Below, piece by piece: positions 15,902 through 25,019 of a stretch of 36,246 nt of DNA. Numbering within the stretch: the first letter of the stretch is position 1; the number at the start of each line of letters is the position of its first letter. The position numbers were made by a program, and so were the translations under genes. Source of the DNA: Hyphomicrobiales bacterium (GTDB taxonomy: Bacteria; Pseudomonadota; Alphaproteobacteria; Rhizobiales; Xanthobacteraceae). The notes beneath the pieces are model-generated. The model was not told the origin of the DNA, did no database searches, and worked only from the letters and a program-made list of their open reading frames with translations. The stretch is taken from assembly GCA_009377695.1 (NCBI GenBank), contig WHTP01000058.1, positions 1-36,246 of the forward strand, read 5' to 3'.

Positions 15902-17827
15902 CTAGACCGTCACCTGCGTTCCGACCTCCATCACCCGCCCGGTCGGAATCTGGAAGAAGTCTGTGGCATCGGTGGCCGACTTCGCGAGCTCGAGGAACAA
16001 TTGGTCCTGCCATTTCGGCATGCCCGAATGGGCGGCCGCCTTGATGGCGCGCCGCGACAGGAAGAATGACGTCGACATAATGTCGAAGGTCCAGCCGTGC
16101 TTGCGTGCGATCGCGAGCGCTCTCGGCACGTTTGGCTCATCCATAAATCCATATTTGAGGGTCACGCGGCTGAAGAGATCGGATACCGGCGTGATCGTCA
16201 CACGTTCGCTCTGCGGAACGCGCGGCGTATCGGCGAAGATGATGGTGAGGATGACGTTATGCTCGTGCAGCACCTTGTTGTGCTTAAGGTTGTGAAGCAG
16301 TGCAGTCGGTGCAAACTCGGGGTCGCTGGTCAGGAAGACGGCGGTGCCGGGCACGATATGCGGCGGCTTCTTTTCCAGGCTGTGCACCAACGATTCCAGC
16401 GGCACCTCGGTGCGGCGGGTCTTCTGCATCAGGATGCCGGTGCCACGACGCCAGGTCATCATCACGAGCACGATGACCGCGCCGAACGCAACGGGCAACC
16501 ACGCGCCCTCGCCGAGCTTCATCAGCGACGCAAGCAGAAACGTCCCGTCGGTGACTGCGAACGGGCTGATCAGCAATGCAGCCGACCAGAGCTGCCAGTG
16601 CCACATCTTCCAGATGACGATGAAAGCCAGTAGCGTCGCCATCAAGCTGGTCGCGGCCACGGCAAGAACATAAGCCCCCGCCAGATCGCTCGATGTCCGG
16701 AACAATCCCACCAGCAGCAGCACGCCGATCAGCAGCAGAATGTTCACGCGCGGCATGTAGATCTGGCCGTACAGCGCGGCCGAGGTGTGGCGGATTTCCA
16801 GCCGTGGCAACAATCCGAGTTGGATCGCCTGGTGCGTAATCGAATAGGCCCCGGTAATGACCGCCTGGCTGGCGATGACGGTGGCGGCCGTTGCCAGCAC
16901 AACCATCGGCAACAACAACACGTCGGGTACCAGGCGGTAGAAGGGATTCTCAATCGCTTCCGGATGAGCAAGCACAAGCGCGCCTTGTCCGAAATAGTTG
17001 ATGAGCAGCGACGGCAGGACGAGATAGAACCAGGCGGTCTGTATCGGCTTACGTCCGAAATGGCCCAAGTCCGCGTAGAGCGCCTCGCTGCCTGTGACCA
17101 CCAGGAACACTGCCCCGAGCGTGATCAGACCGATCAAGCCGTTGCCGGCAACAAAAGTGACCGCATAATACGGGTTGATCGCCATCAGTACGCTGGGATC
17201 ATCGGCGATGTGCAGACCGCCGGTGAGCGCCATAGCAATGAACCAGAGGATCGTGATCGGTCCGAACAACACTGCGACCTTGCCGGTGCCGCGAGACTGC
17301 ACCGCGAACAACGCGACCAGCAATGCGATGGTGATCGGAAGCACGTAGGACTCGAACGCCGGTGTCGCGATCTTCAAGCCTTCGACCGCCGATAATACTG
17401 ACAAGGCCGGCGTAATCAGGGACGAGCCGTAGAACATAGCGGCGCCGACGATACCGAGCGTCAGCACAACCGCGGAACGCCGCCCGACCGCACGAAACGC
17501 CAAAGCCGTGAGTGACAGCGTTCCACCCTCGCCGTTATTGTCCATGCGCAGCAGCAGGACGATGTATTTGAGGGTCACGACGATAATCAGCGACCAGACG
17601 ATCAGCGAAAGGACGCCGAGCACGATCTCGCGTGTGACAGGCCCACCCCCCTGCGCGGCAACCAGGGCCTCGCGAAAGGCATAAAGAGGACTTGTGCCAA
17701 TATCGCCATAGACCACGCCGACGCTGCCCAGCGTCAGTGCCCAAAAGCTCGCCCGTTCATGCGATGCTGCTTCGGTAGGCGTGTGGGCCCCCGGGGAGGC
17801 GGCCGTACCGTTGGCTGTATTGTCCAT
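15902..17827 (-). CDS. kup: Kup-family potassium transporter
   Basis: 641-aa KUP/HAK/KT family K+ uptake permease (K+/H+ symport). The family opening [19 protein letters not shown] is present near residues 37-55, followed by about 12 membrane helices to residue 450 and a cytoplasmic tail of about 190 aa with the typical [20 protein letters not shown] and the C-terminal FFLSRR. Length and motifs are complete. It begins 135 bp downstream of motB on the same strand. The TAG stop lies two bases from repeat element D. No regulatory site was recognised. Confidence 0.95.
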   Translation of the reverse strand: MDNTANGTAASPGAHTPTEAASHERASFWALTLGSVGVVYGDIGTSPLYAFREALVAAQGGGPVTREIVLGVLSLIVWSLIIVVTLKYIVLLLRMDNNGEGGTLSLTALAFRAVGRRSAVVLTLGIVGAAMFYGSSLITPALSVLSAVEGLKIATPAFESYVLPITIALLVALFAVQSRGTGKVAVLFGPITILWFIAMALTGGLHIADDPSVLMAINPYYAVTFVAGNGLIGLITLGAVFLVVTGSEALYADLGHFGRKPIQTAWFYLVLPSLLINYFGQGALVLAHPEAIENPFYRLVPDVLLLPMVVLATAATVIASQAVITGAYSITHQAIQLGLLPRLEIRHTSAALYGQIYMPRVNILLLIGVLLLVGLFRTSSDLAGAYVLAVAATSLMATLLAFIVIWKMWHWQLWSAALLISPFAVTDGTFLLASLMKLGEGAWLPVAFGAVIVLVMMTWRRGTGILMQKTRRTEVPLESLVHSLEKKPPHIVPGTAVFLTSDPEFAPTALLHNLKHNKVLHEHNVILTIIFADTPRVPQSERVTITPVSDLFSRVTLKYGFMDEPNVPRALAIARKHGWTFDIMSTSFFLSRRAIKAAAHSGMPKWQDQLFLELAKSATDATDFFQIPTGRVMEVGTQVTV

Positions 17828-17962
17828 GGGGCTTGGGGCTGTTCCGCCTAATGCAGAGACGGCGCATTACATCACGGCTACAGGAGAAGCAATACGATCA
17901 ACGTCGCTTGGTTCCGACGGCCTTGACGACCAGCGGCAACCGTTGCAGCGAAATTTCGCGAA

Positions 17963-18784
17963 TTATGGCTGATAGTTTTGTGGAATTGGTGGCTCTTCAC
18001 GCATCAACGTGATGGTCACGCGGCGATTGGCGGCAATATACGGGTCGTCCGGGAACAGCGGCTGGGTGTCGGCGCGGCCTGCTATCATGAAAAATTTCGC
18101 GCTCGGAACGCCCTCGGTCTCAAGCTGCTTGCGCACCGCATTGGCACGATCGGCCGACAACTCCCAGGGGCCATAGTTCGGCCGCGGCGGCAGCCTGGAG
18201 GCCGATGTATGACCTGCAACCGAGATCCGGAACGGCATCGCTCGCAGCGGACCGGCGAGGCGGCGGATGACCTGGCGGGTACGTTCATAGGGCTCCCGCT
18301 CGCCTTCCGGAAACATCGAGCGCCCGTTCTGGTCGACGATCTCGATGTTGAGGCCCTGCCGGGTCTCCTCGATGATGATGTTCTTGGAGATCTCGCTGAT
18401 CTCCGGCATGTCCTGCAGCGCCTGCCGCAATGAGGCCGCCGCCAGCGCGAAGTTGCGGTCGTTGTCGAACTTGCCGCCTTGAGCTTGCTGGCTGCCGCGA
18501 TTGTCTTCCGTCGGGTTGGCGGATGCCTCCTCGGGCGGGATCGGCGCCGCATTCTTGAGCTTGGGCCGCGTCGGCAACCCGGGCATTTCGATAACCCCGG
18601 AATAACGGACCTTATCCTGAACGCCGAACGCCTCCCGCATGGAGCCGGCGACAACCTGCAGCTTCTGGGAATCCTGGGTCGAGAACGCCACCAGCATCAC
18701 GAAGAAGCTGACCAAGAGCGCCATCAAATCCGCGAAGGTGACGAACCAGCCGTGCCCGCCGTGTGCTTCCTTGCGCCGCGCCAT
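17963..18784 (-). CDS. motB: Flagellar motor stator protein MotB
   Basis: 273-aa stator subunit. Residues 12-40 form the single membrane helix with the ion-binding Asp19 in TFADLMALLVSFFVML; next comes a Pro/Asn-rich linker and a C-terminal OmpA-type peptidoglycan-binding domain (VAGHTSASR, LSADRANAVRKQLE, and NRRVTITL). It anchors the stator to the wall and forms the ion channel with MotA. It is encoded immediately downstream of motA (30-bp gap), in one transcript. The window does not contain further flagellar genes. Confidence 0.93.
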   Translation of the reverse strand: MARRKEAHGGHGWFVTFADLMALLVSFFVMLVAFSTQDSQKLQVVAGSMREAFGVQDKVRYSGVIEMPGLPTRPKLKNAAPIPPEEASANPTEDNRGSQQAQGGKFDNDRNFALAAASLRQALQDMPEISEISKNIIIEETRQGLNIEIVDQNGRSMFPEGEREPYERTRQVIRRLAGPLRAMPFRISVAGHTSASRLPPRPNYGPWELSADRANAVRKQLETEGVPSAKFFMIAGRADTQPLFPDDPYIAANRRVTITLMREEPPIPQNYQP

Positions 18785-18814
18785 CGCCGTCCCCGTTCTC
18801 GGATCGCTGCGGCA

Positions 18815-19590
18815 TTATGCCGGAACGGGCTCCGGTTCCTCCTGGTGGCGATGCTTCTCCGGCAGATAAGCGAGCAGCATCTCGCGCACGAGCGTCGGGC
18901 TCTTCGCCTCGCGGATCATCATGATCCCGTCGATGATGAGCGTGCGGTTGATCTCCTCATCGACCAGCTTGAGGTGCAGCTTGTCGGCGATCGGCAGGCA
19001 CAGGAGATTGGCACCGCCGCACCGTAGAACGTCGCAAGCAGCGCGACCGCCATGAACGGACCGAGCTTCGACGGATCGGTCATGTTGGCGAACATCTGCA
19101 CCATGCCGATGAGCGTTCCAATCATCCCGAACGCCGGCGCGCAGTCGCCGATCGCGCGATAGATCTTCTGCCCTTCGTCGAGATGCGTGAGGAAGTTGTC
19201 GCGATCGCGCTCGAGGTTGTCGCGAATGAAGGTGTTGTCGTAGCCATCCGCGATGAAGCGGATGCCCTTGGCGAGGAACGGGTCCTCGATCTCGACCTTT
19301 TCCAGCCCGACCGGCCCCTGCTTGCGGGCGATCTCGGCGAGGCCGGCGATCTCGTCAACGAGCTCACGCTGCGTCATGCGCCGCAACGTGAACGCGTATT
19401 TCGCGCCAAGCGGCAGTCCGTGAAAGATCGATGACAGCGGAAAGCGGATCAGGGTTGCCGCAAACGACCCGCCGAAGATCACGATCGCGGCGTGATAATC
19501 GACGAACATCCGAAGGTCGCCGCCCATTAGAATCAGGGCGGCCATCACGATCATTCCGACCAAAATGCCGAGAGTCGTAGCGATATCCAT
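18815..19590 (-). pseudogene. motA: MotA stator protein (PomA type) with apparent frameshift
   Basis: MotA/PomA-type stator subunit with four membrane helices. It starts at ATG 19590 (MDIATTLGILVGMIVMAALI). The first frame runs through IGTLIGMVQMFANM and VALLATFYGA; beyond that, at about 19010-19013, homology continues in another frame as ANLLCLPIADKLHLKLVDEE to a TAA at 18815-18817. Adding one base (GGC to GGCC on the plus strand) restores a 258-aa protein of normal length ending in PEPVPA. The longer 19608 start is possible but less likely. Motility depends on this gene, so check for a sequencing error first. Confidence 0.87.
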
Positions 19591-19808
19591 TGACCAACCC
19601 ACCCGCACGCGAACGCGCGCCCCGGAAGCGCTGGTATGAAGCTAACGCGGACGCTTTAAGGGACGGTTACTGGATACTAACTTTACGGAAATGGCTGCCC
19701 GGCAGACCGTACCAAGTGACGGCAGCGGTCATTTCTGAGGTGTTTTGGCGGATTTGCCATCGTGCTCCGACCATGCTCCTAAATGGTCCAGGACCAGGGA
19801 GAAATACC

Positions 19809-21305
19809 ATGCGCGAGATCGGCCACTTCGTCGGGGGCAAGGAGGTGAAGGGCGCGTCCGGGCGGACCGGCGATGTATTCAATCCGAACACCGGCGAGGT
19901 CCAGGCCAGCGTTGCCCTCGCGGCCAAGGCCGAGATGGAACAGGCGATCACCAACGCCGAGGCGGCGCAGCCGGCATGGGCCGCGACCAATCCGCAGCGG
20001 CGCGCCCGCGTGATGTTCAAATTCCTCGAGCTCATCCAGAAGGATGTCGACAACCTCGCCAAGCTCCTGTCCTCCGAGCACGGCAAGACGTTTTCCGACT
20101 CCAAAGGCGATATCCAGCGCGGCGTCGAGGTGGTTGAGTTCGCCTGCGGCATCCCGCATCTGATGAAAGGCGAGTACACCGAAGGTGCCGGGCCAGGAAT
20201 CGACCTCTACTCAATGCGGCAACCGCTCGGCGTGGTCGCCGGCATCACGCCGTTCAATTTTCCCGCGATGATCCCGATGTGGAAGTTCGCGCCCGCCCTC
20301 GCCTGCGGCAATGCGTTCATCCTCAAGCCGTCCGAGCGCGATCCGTCGGTGCCGATGCGGCTCGCGGAACTTCTGGTCGAAGCCGGATTGCCGGCAGGCG
20401 TGCTCAATGTCGTGAATGGTGACAAGGAGGCTGTCGACACGCTGCTGACCGATCCGCGCGTGAAGGCGATCGGCTTTGTCGGCTCGTCATCAATCGCGGA
20501 ATACATCTTTGCGACCGGCTCCGCGCACGGGAAACGCGTGCAATGTTTCGGCGGCGCCAAGAACCACATGATCGTCATGCCGGACGCCGACATGGACCAG
20601 GCGGTCGATGCGCTGATCGGCGCCGGCTACGGCTCCGCCGGCGAGCGCTGCATGGCGGTCTCGGTCGCGGTGCCGGTCGGCAAGAAGACGGCCGACACGC
20701 TGATCGAGAAGCTCATCCCGCGCGTCGAGAGCCTCAAGATCGGCCCTTCGACCGACACCGCGGCGGATTATGGCCCAATGGTGACGCGCGCGCACCTCGA
20801 CAAGGTGAAAAATTATGTCGATCTCGGCATCAAGGAAGGCGCGATGCTACGGGTCGACGGGCGCAATTTCAGGCTGCAAGGCTACGAGAACGGCTTCTTC
20901 ATGGGCGGCTGCCTATTCGACGACGTGACGCCCGACATGCGCATCTACAAGGAGGAGATTTTCGGCCCTGTGCTTTCGGTCGTGCGCGCAAAGGACTACG
21001 AGGAAGCCGTGCGGCTTCCCTCCGAGCATGACTACGGCAACGGCGTCGCGATCTTCACGCGCGACGGCGATGCGGCGCGCGACTTCACCAGTCGCGTCAA
21101 CGTCGGCATGGTAGGGGTGAATTTTGCGATCCCGGTACCGCTCGCCTACTATACATTCGGCGGCTGGAAGCGTTCCGGATTCGGCGACCTCAACCAGCAC
21201 GGCCCGGACTCGATCCGCTTCTATACCAAGACCAAGACCGTCACCGCACGCTGGCCGTCCGGCACCAAGGGCGGCGCCGAATTCGTCATCCCGACGATGA
21301 AATGA
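19809..21305 (+). CDS. mmsA: Methylmalonate-semialdehyde dehydrogenase (CoA-acylating)
   Basis: 498-aa aldehyde dehydrogenase-fold enzyme converting methylmalonate or malonate semialdehyde to propionyl- or acetyl-CoA in valine, thymine and inositol breakdown. The catalytic Cys281 lies in GSAGERCMAVS. Where hydrolytic ALDHs have ELGGKN this reads FGGAKNH, lacking the general-base Glu, which is diagnostic for the CoA-dependent members. The NAD-binding ITPFNFPAMIPMWKFAPAL is present. Start ATG 19809 follows a GGGAGAAA site and fits the family N-terminus; the long frame from 19590 is spurious. It is divergent from motA and overlaps a GST by ATGA. Confidence 0.95.
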   Translation: MREIGHFVGGKEVKGASGRTGDVFNPNTGEVQASVALAAKAEMEQAITNAEAAQPAWAATNPQRRARVMFKFLELIQKDVDNLAKLLSSEHGKTFSDSKGDIQRGVEVVEFACGIPHLMKGEYTEGAGPGIDLYSMRQPLGVVAGITPFNFPAMIPMWKFAPALACGNAFILKPSERDPSVPMRLAELLVEAGLPAGVLNVVNGDKEAVDTLLTDPRVKAIGFVGSSSIAEYIFATGSAHGKRVQCFGGAKNHMIVMPDADMDQAVDALIGAGYGSAGERCMAVSVAVPVGKKTADTLIEKLIPRVESLKIGPSTDTAADYGPMVTRAHLDKVKNYVDLGIKEGAMLRVDGRNFRLQGYENGFFMGGCLFDDVTPDMRIYKEEIFGPVLSVVRAKDYEEAVRLPSEHDYGNGVAIFTRDGDAARDFTSRVNVGMVGVNFAIPVPLAYYTFGGWKRSGFGDLNQHGPDSIRFYTKTKTVTARWPSGTKGGAEFVIPTMK

Positions 21306-21958
21306 CACCCATGTCCGAATACCAGCTTTACTGCTTTGCCCAATCCGGCAACGCCTATCGCGTCGCGTTGATGCTCAACGTCATCGGCGCGGACTGGGAG
21401 CCGATCTTCGTCGATTTCTTCGGCAAAGGCGTGCAACGCACGCCCGAGTATCGCGAAAGCGTCAACGAGATGGGTGAAGCGCCCGTGCTCGTCCATGGCG
21501 CGAGGAAGCTCAGCCAATCGGGCGTCTGTCTCACGTATCTGGCTGATCGCTCGGGCAAGTTTCGTCCCGAGACCGACGACGAGAAGCTCGAAGCGCTGCG
21601 CTGGATCATCTTCGACAACCAGAAGGTCAACGGCTTCCTCGGACCGTATCGCTTTCTGCGTACGCTAGCCCGCCCGCCCGGCGATCCTACCGTGCTCGCG
21701 TTCCTCAAGGGTCGGATCGACAATAACCTCGCGATTGTCGACAAGCGCCTCGCATCGCGGCCATACATCCTGGGCGACCGGCCGACCATCGCCGATCTAT
21801 CGCTCGTCGGCTATCTCTACTATCCGCCGGATGAGTTCGGCTTCGACGTCGCCGGCGCGCATAAGAACATTGCGCACTGGCTCGAGCGCATCAAAGCGCT
21901 GCCGGGCTGGCAGCATCCGTATGAACTGATGCCGGGACATCCCCTGCCCGGTCGGTAG
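21302..21958 (+). CDS. Glutathione S-transferase family protein
   Basis: 218-aa cytosolic GST. The thioredoxin-like N-terminal domain begins QLYCFAQSGNAYRVALML and contains the cis-Pro region MGEAPVLVHG; the all-helical C-terminal domain has RPYILGDRPTIADLSLVGYL, with the conserved N-capping Asp. The substrate is unknown. It overlaps the mmsA stop by ATGA, so it is probably co-expressed with semialdehyde metabolism; a protective role against reactive aldehydes is inference. A second Met at 21311 is an alternative start. Confidence 0.9.
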   Translation: MTPMSEYQLYCFAQSGNAYRVALMLNVIGADWEPIFVDFFGKGVQRTPEYRESVNEMGEAPVLVHGARKLSQSGVCLTYLADRSGKFRPETDDEKLEALRWIIFDNQKVNGFLGPYRFLRTLARPPGDPTVLAFLKGRIDNNLAIVDKRLASRPYILGDRPTIADLSLVGYLYYPPDEFGFDVAGAHKNIAHWLERIKALPGWQHPYELMPGHPLPGR

Positions 21959-22028
21959 CGCAACTGTCGAATTCTTGGTTATCTTCGCCAGCCCAAACTT
22001 GGTTCTGCTGAATCCGGGCGCGCAAGGC

Positions 22029-22382
22029 CTAACTCACGCACGCGCCTTTGGCGGCGCTGTTGCGGCACTGGCAGCGCGGCGGCCGTTCGAGCATCGAGAC
22101 CGTCACCGTGGTGATGCGGTTCTTGCGCACGACGATTTCGCACAGCACTACCTGACTGCGGCCGCTGCCCTCCGCCGAGAGCTGCGTCGTGCCCGCCCGT
22201 TGCTTGAGCACGGCGACGCCCTTCCGCACCGGTTCAAGTTTTTGCGAATCGAGAAACAGCGACGGCAAACGTTGCGATGCCGCCGGAACCGTCCTGATCT
22301 CGACATAGCCGGTGTCGCCCTGGAGATTGCAACCGGTAAGCGCCAGGCACCCCACGACAGCACCCATTCCTGCAATGCGCAT
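22029..22382 (-). CDS. Small predicted lipoprotein
   Basis: 117 aa from ATG 22382. The N-terminus MRIAGMGAVVGCLALTGC is a lipoprotein signal, with lipobox LTGC. The mature part is a compact domain (GYVEIRTVP, VRKGVAVLKQR, VVLCEIVVRKNRITTVTVS) with a Cys-rich end (CQCRN...CVS). No family recognised. The much longer frame reaching 22622 is only an overlap with its neighbour. It starts 2 bp after the stop of the coiled-coil protein gene, so the two form an operon. Confidence 0.75.
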   Translation of the reverse strand: MRIAGMGAVVGCLALTGCNLQGDTGYVEIRTVPAASQRLPSLFLDSQKLEPVRKGVAVLKQRAGTTQLSAEGSGRSQVVLCEIVVRKNRITTVTVSMLERPPRCQCRNSAAKGACVS

Positions 22383-22384
22383 GC

Positions 22385-23044
22385 TCACGCGCCCGGCGGC
22401 TTGATTCCGCCGATCAGACGTTTGAGCTGGTCGTTGGCGTCGCGAATATCCTGGGTCAGGCGCTGGATGACTTCGAGCGCCTTCTGCGCCTGCCGGATCT
22501 GCACGAGCTCGTCGACGAAATCCTCGTTCGCCTGCAATGTGCGCAAGAGGTCCGCAAACTCTTTGCGCGCGACCGACAGCTCGTCGTTGGCGCGCTCGGT
22601 GTCGGCGCGCAGGCGCCGCCACTGGTCGGTGAGGAACTGGCGCTCCTCCGGACGAAAGCGGGTATCGTGTTCGAGCATCCGCAGCTTCTCGCGGGCGTGC
22701 GCGAGGGCGCGTGCGCCGAGCTGCGAGACCGTGCCGTTGTCCGACACCGCGCCAAGCGCCGTGCCGACGAGCGCACGCAGCTCCTCGATCTCTTTGCGGG
22801 CGCGCTCGACATTGGTCCAGCGGTTGACCGCACTCGTGCTCTCTTCGATCCGCTTGTTGAGCTGCGGAATGCTGTTCTTGAACTGCTCGAGCTGCCGGGA
22901 GAATTCCTCAACCGGCGTAATTGCATCGGGCGTTGGCGTTTGTGTTTGCGCTGAACACGGGAACGTCGACCACAGCATCAGCGCTGCAATCGCAAACAAC
23001 GCGAACGGCTTCCAGTGGCCATTGCCAAAGGCTGATCGAGACAT
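22385..23044 (-). CDS. Secreted coiled-coil protein, function unknown
   Basis: 219 aa with an N-terminal signal peptide (hydrophobic residues 14-31, ending PCSAQ; a lipobox is not clear). The rest is almost entirely helical and heptad-like from VEEFSRQLEQFKNSIPQLNK to the end, with high Glu, Gln, Arg and Leu, ending in a short Gly/Pro tail. No enzyme motif. It could be a periplasmic or envelope scaffold. It is paired with the lipoprotein gene (2-bp gap) and lies downstream of pssA across element E. Confidence 0.75.
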   Translation of the reverse strand: MSRSAFGNGHWKPFALFAIAALMLWSTFPCSAQTQTPTPDAITPVEEFSRQLEQFKNSIPQLNKRIEESTSAVNRWTNVERARKEIEELRALVGTALGAVSDNGTVSQLGARALAHAREKLRMLEHDTRFRPEERQFLTDQWRRLRADTERANDELSVARKEFADLLRTLQANEDFVDELVQIRQAQKALEVIQRLTQDIRDANDQLKRLIGGIKPPGA

Positions 23045-23142
23045 GAGGACCTCCCCGCAAGCTCGCGGTCAGTACGTTCTGACACTATGACGGAAGTGCG
23101 GCGCCCGGCGACGGACAGCCGCGACAACTTTGGTTTGGTGGG

Positions 23143-23311
23143 CTAGTGGTCCGATTCTAACATTCGCATCGCCTTCTCAGCGGGCGACTTTGCGAATGTT
23201 AGAATCAAAGGACCACTAGCAAATATAAGCTGCTAGTGGAGTTTTGGATTTGACATTCGCTTTGGGAGTCTGCGGTCAACGGGATAGCGAATGTCAAATC
23301 CACTCCACTAG
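23143..23311. repeat. Bulged-palindrome element, copy E (divergent stems)
   Basis: Complete 169-bp copy with stems unlike copies A-D. Hairpin 1 is 23143-23219 (outer CTAGTGGTCC, TTT bulge on the right arm, inner GATTCTAACATTCGCA). The linker is 23220-23232 (13 nt). Hairpin 2 is 23233-23311 (outer CTAGTGGAGT, TTT on the left arm, inner GGATTTGACATTCGCT). Its terminal CTAG supplies the pssA stop codon at 23308-23310. Confidence 0.92.
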
Positions 23312-24210
23312 TTCAGCCGGGCCGGACGTCCGCCGTCATCGGCCGGCGAGGCTGGCGGCGTTGGCGCTGTTTCCGCCGTCGCTGCCGGCGGCGGAGCCGC
23401 CGTGGGCTGCGGCGACTTGGCGGCAGCGTCGGCGCGCTCGTGCTTGCGGTAAGCGATCACGCCAAAAGGCAGGCTCGCCAGATAGATCAATGTCCCGGTC
23501 GCCAGCACGACCCACGGGTACGCGATCAGCAGCGCGAAGAACGCTACCACCATCACGAACACCGGCAGCACCATTTCCGGCGCCACCCGCTTGCCGACGC
23601 GCTTGCCGGAGAACACCGGCAGGCGCGACACCATCAGGATTGCGATGGCGAGCGTATAGAGGAGCACGAACGGCGCCAGAAGGCTGAACTTCGGCATTCC
23701 GAGGAAGTAGAGGTAGATCGGCAGCAGGACGGCGATGGCGCCACCCGGTGCCGGCATGCCGACAAAGAAGTTCGCCGCCCACGCCGGCCGGTTCGGGTCG
23801 TCGATCATCACGTTGAAGCGCGCAAGCCGCAGCCCCGCGCAGATCGCGAGCACCATTGCCGCGATCCAGCCGGCATTGCCAAGCTCCTGCAGTCCCCAGA
23901 AATAGAGGATCAAGGCCGGTGCAACGCCAAAATTGAAGAAGTCGGCAAGGCTATCGAGCTCGGCGCCGAAGCGCGACGTGCCCTTGAGCATGCGCGCGAC
24001 CCGGCCGTCGATGCCGTCGAGCATGGCAGCGAACACGATCGCCGCCACCGCCCATTCAAGCTTGCCTTCAATGGCGAGACGAACACCCGTCAAGCCAGCG
24101 CAGAGCGCGAGCAGCGTAATGAGATTCGGCAGCAGCGTGCGCACCGGAATGGCCCGGAAGCGGCGCCGCCGTTCACCTGGCCGCAGGGGCTCAAAGGGCG
24201 AAGATACCAT
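23308..24210 (-). CDS. pssA: CDP-diacylglycerol-serine O-phosphatidyltransferase
   Basis: 300-aa type II phosphatidylserine synthase, an inner-membrane enzyme making phosphatidylserine from CDP-diacylglycerol and serine. The CDP-alcohol phosphotransferase motif D-G-x2-A-R-x8-G-x3-D-x3-D is complete in DGRVARMLKGTSRF followed by GAELDSLAD. About eight membrane helices follow. The C-terminal 40 residues are an Ala/Pro/Thr low-complexity tail. The stop codon TAG is part of repeat element E. It sits 73 bp downstream of psd, the next step of phosphatidylethanolamine synthesis, forming a pathway operon. Confidence 0.94.
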   Translation of the reverse strand: MVSSPFEPLRPGERRRRFRAIPVRTLLPNLITLLALCAGLTGVRLAIEGKLEWAVAAIVFAAMLDGIDGRVARMLKGTSRFGAELDSLADFFNFGVAPALILYFWGLQELGNAGWIAAMVLAICAGLRLARFNVMIDDPNRPAWAANFFVGMPAPGGAIAVLLPIYLYFLGMPKFSLLAPFVLLYTLAIAILMVSRLPVFSGKRVGKRVAPEMVLPVFVMVVAFFALLIAYPWVVLATGTLIYLASLPFGVIAYRKHERADAAAKSPQPTAAPPPAATAETAPTPPASPADDGGRPARLN

Positions 24211-24283
24211 CTACGCAATATAGCGAATTGCGGCCTAACCCGCCATGGCGGCGGTGGGCCGCAATTAACTTTTTGAAGTGGCG

Positions 24284-24985
24284 TCAGCCGACCCGGAACG
24301 TCAGCTCCCGCGCGCCGCCGGGGCGCAACTCGGCGACAACGGTCTCGCCGGCGATTGCGGTCTGCCCTTCCGCCACCAGCGGCCGCGTCCCTTCGGGCAG
24401 ATAGACATCCACGCGCGACCCGAACCGGATCATGCCGATGCGCTCGCCGGCAGCAACGCTGGTACCCGGACGCGTGAAGCAGACGATACGCCGTGCCACC
24501 AGCCCGGCGATCTGGATGACGCCGATGCGAACATTTCCTGACGTGATGACGAACGAGTTGCGCTCATTGTCCTCGCTCGCCTTGTCAAGGTCGGCACTGA
24601 CAAAGGCACCCTTTCTGTAGACGATCTTGTCGATGCGGCCGCTCACGGGGCTGCGGTTCACGTGGCAATTGAACACGCTCATGAAGATCGACACGCGCGG
24701 CAGTGGGCGATCCCCAAGCCCAAGCTCGATCGGCGGCACCGCATTGATGATCTTGCTGACGAGGCCGTCGGCGGGCGCGACGACGAGCCCGTCGCGCATC
24801 GGCGTGACCCGCTCCGGATCACGGAAGAAATAGGCGCACCAGACCGTCAGCACCGCTCCGATCCAACCGAGCGGAGTCCAAATCCAGAACAGGATCAGGC
24901 TCGCCAATGCGAACGCGCCCACGAAGGGGAAACCCTCACGGTTGATGGGCGCAAGCTGGGAGCGGATCGAAGCGACAACTGACAT
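24284..24985 (-). CDS. psd: Phosphatidylserine decarboxylase, small type
   Basis: 233-aa proenzyme that self-cleaves to form a pyruvoyl group and decarboxylates phosphatidylserine to phosphatidylethanolamine. The cleavage site is GS in [11 protein letters not shown], near residue 190, as in the short (about 230-aa) proteobacterial type. Other signatures are [16 protein letters not shown] and RIVCFTRPG, and an N-terminal hydrophobic hairpin (about 22-52). ATG 24985 gives the family length; the upstream in-frame extension to 25309 runs into the ABC transporter gene and is spurious. It lies between an ABC exporter and pssA. Confidence 0.95.
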   Translation of the reverse strand: MSVVASIRSQLAPINREGFPFVGAFALASLILFWIWTPLGWIGAVLTVWCAYFFRDPERVTPMRDGLVVAPADGLVSKIINAVPPIELGLGDRPLPRVSIFMSVFNCHVNRSPVSGRIDKIVYRKGAFVSADLDKASEDNERNSFVITSGNVRIGVIQIAGLVARRIVCFTRPGTSVAAGERIGMIRFGSRVDVYLPEGTRPLVAEGQTAIAGETVVAELRPGGARELTFRVG

Positions 24986-25019
24986 TGCATGTCCTTGACG
25001 TACCGGCGTGATGCGGACC

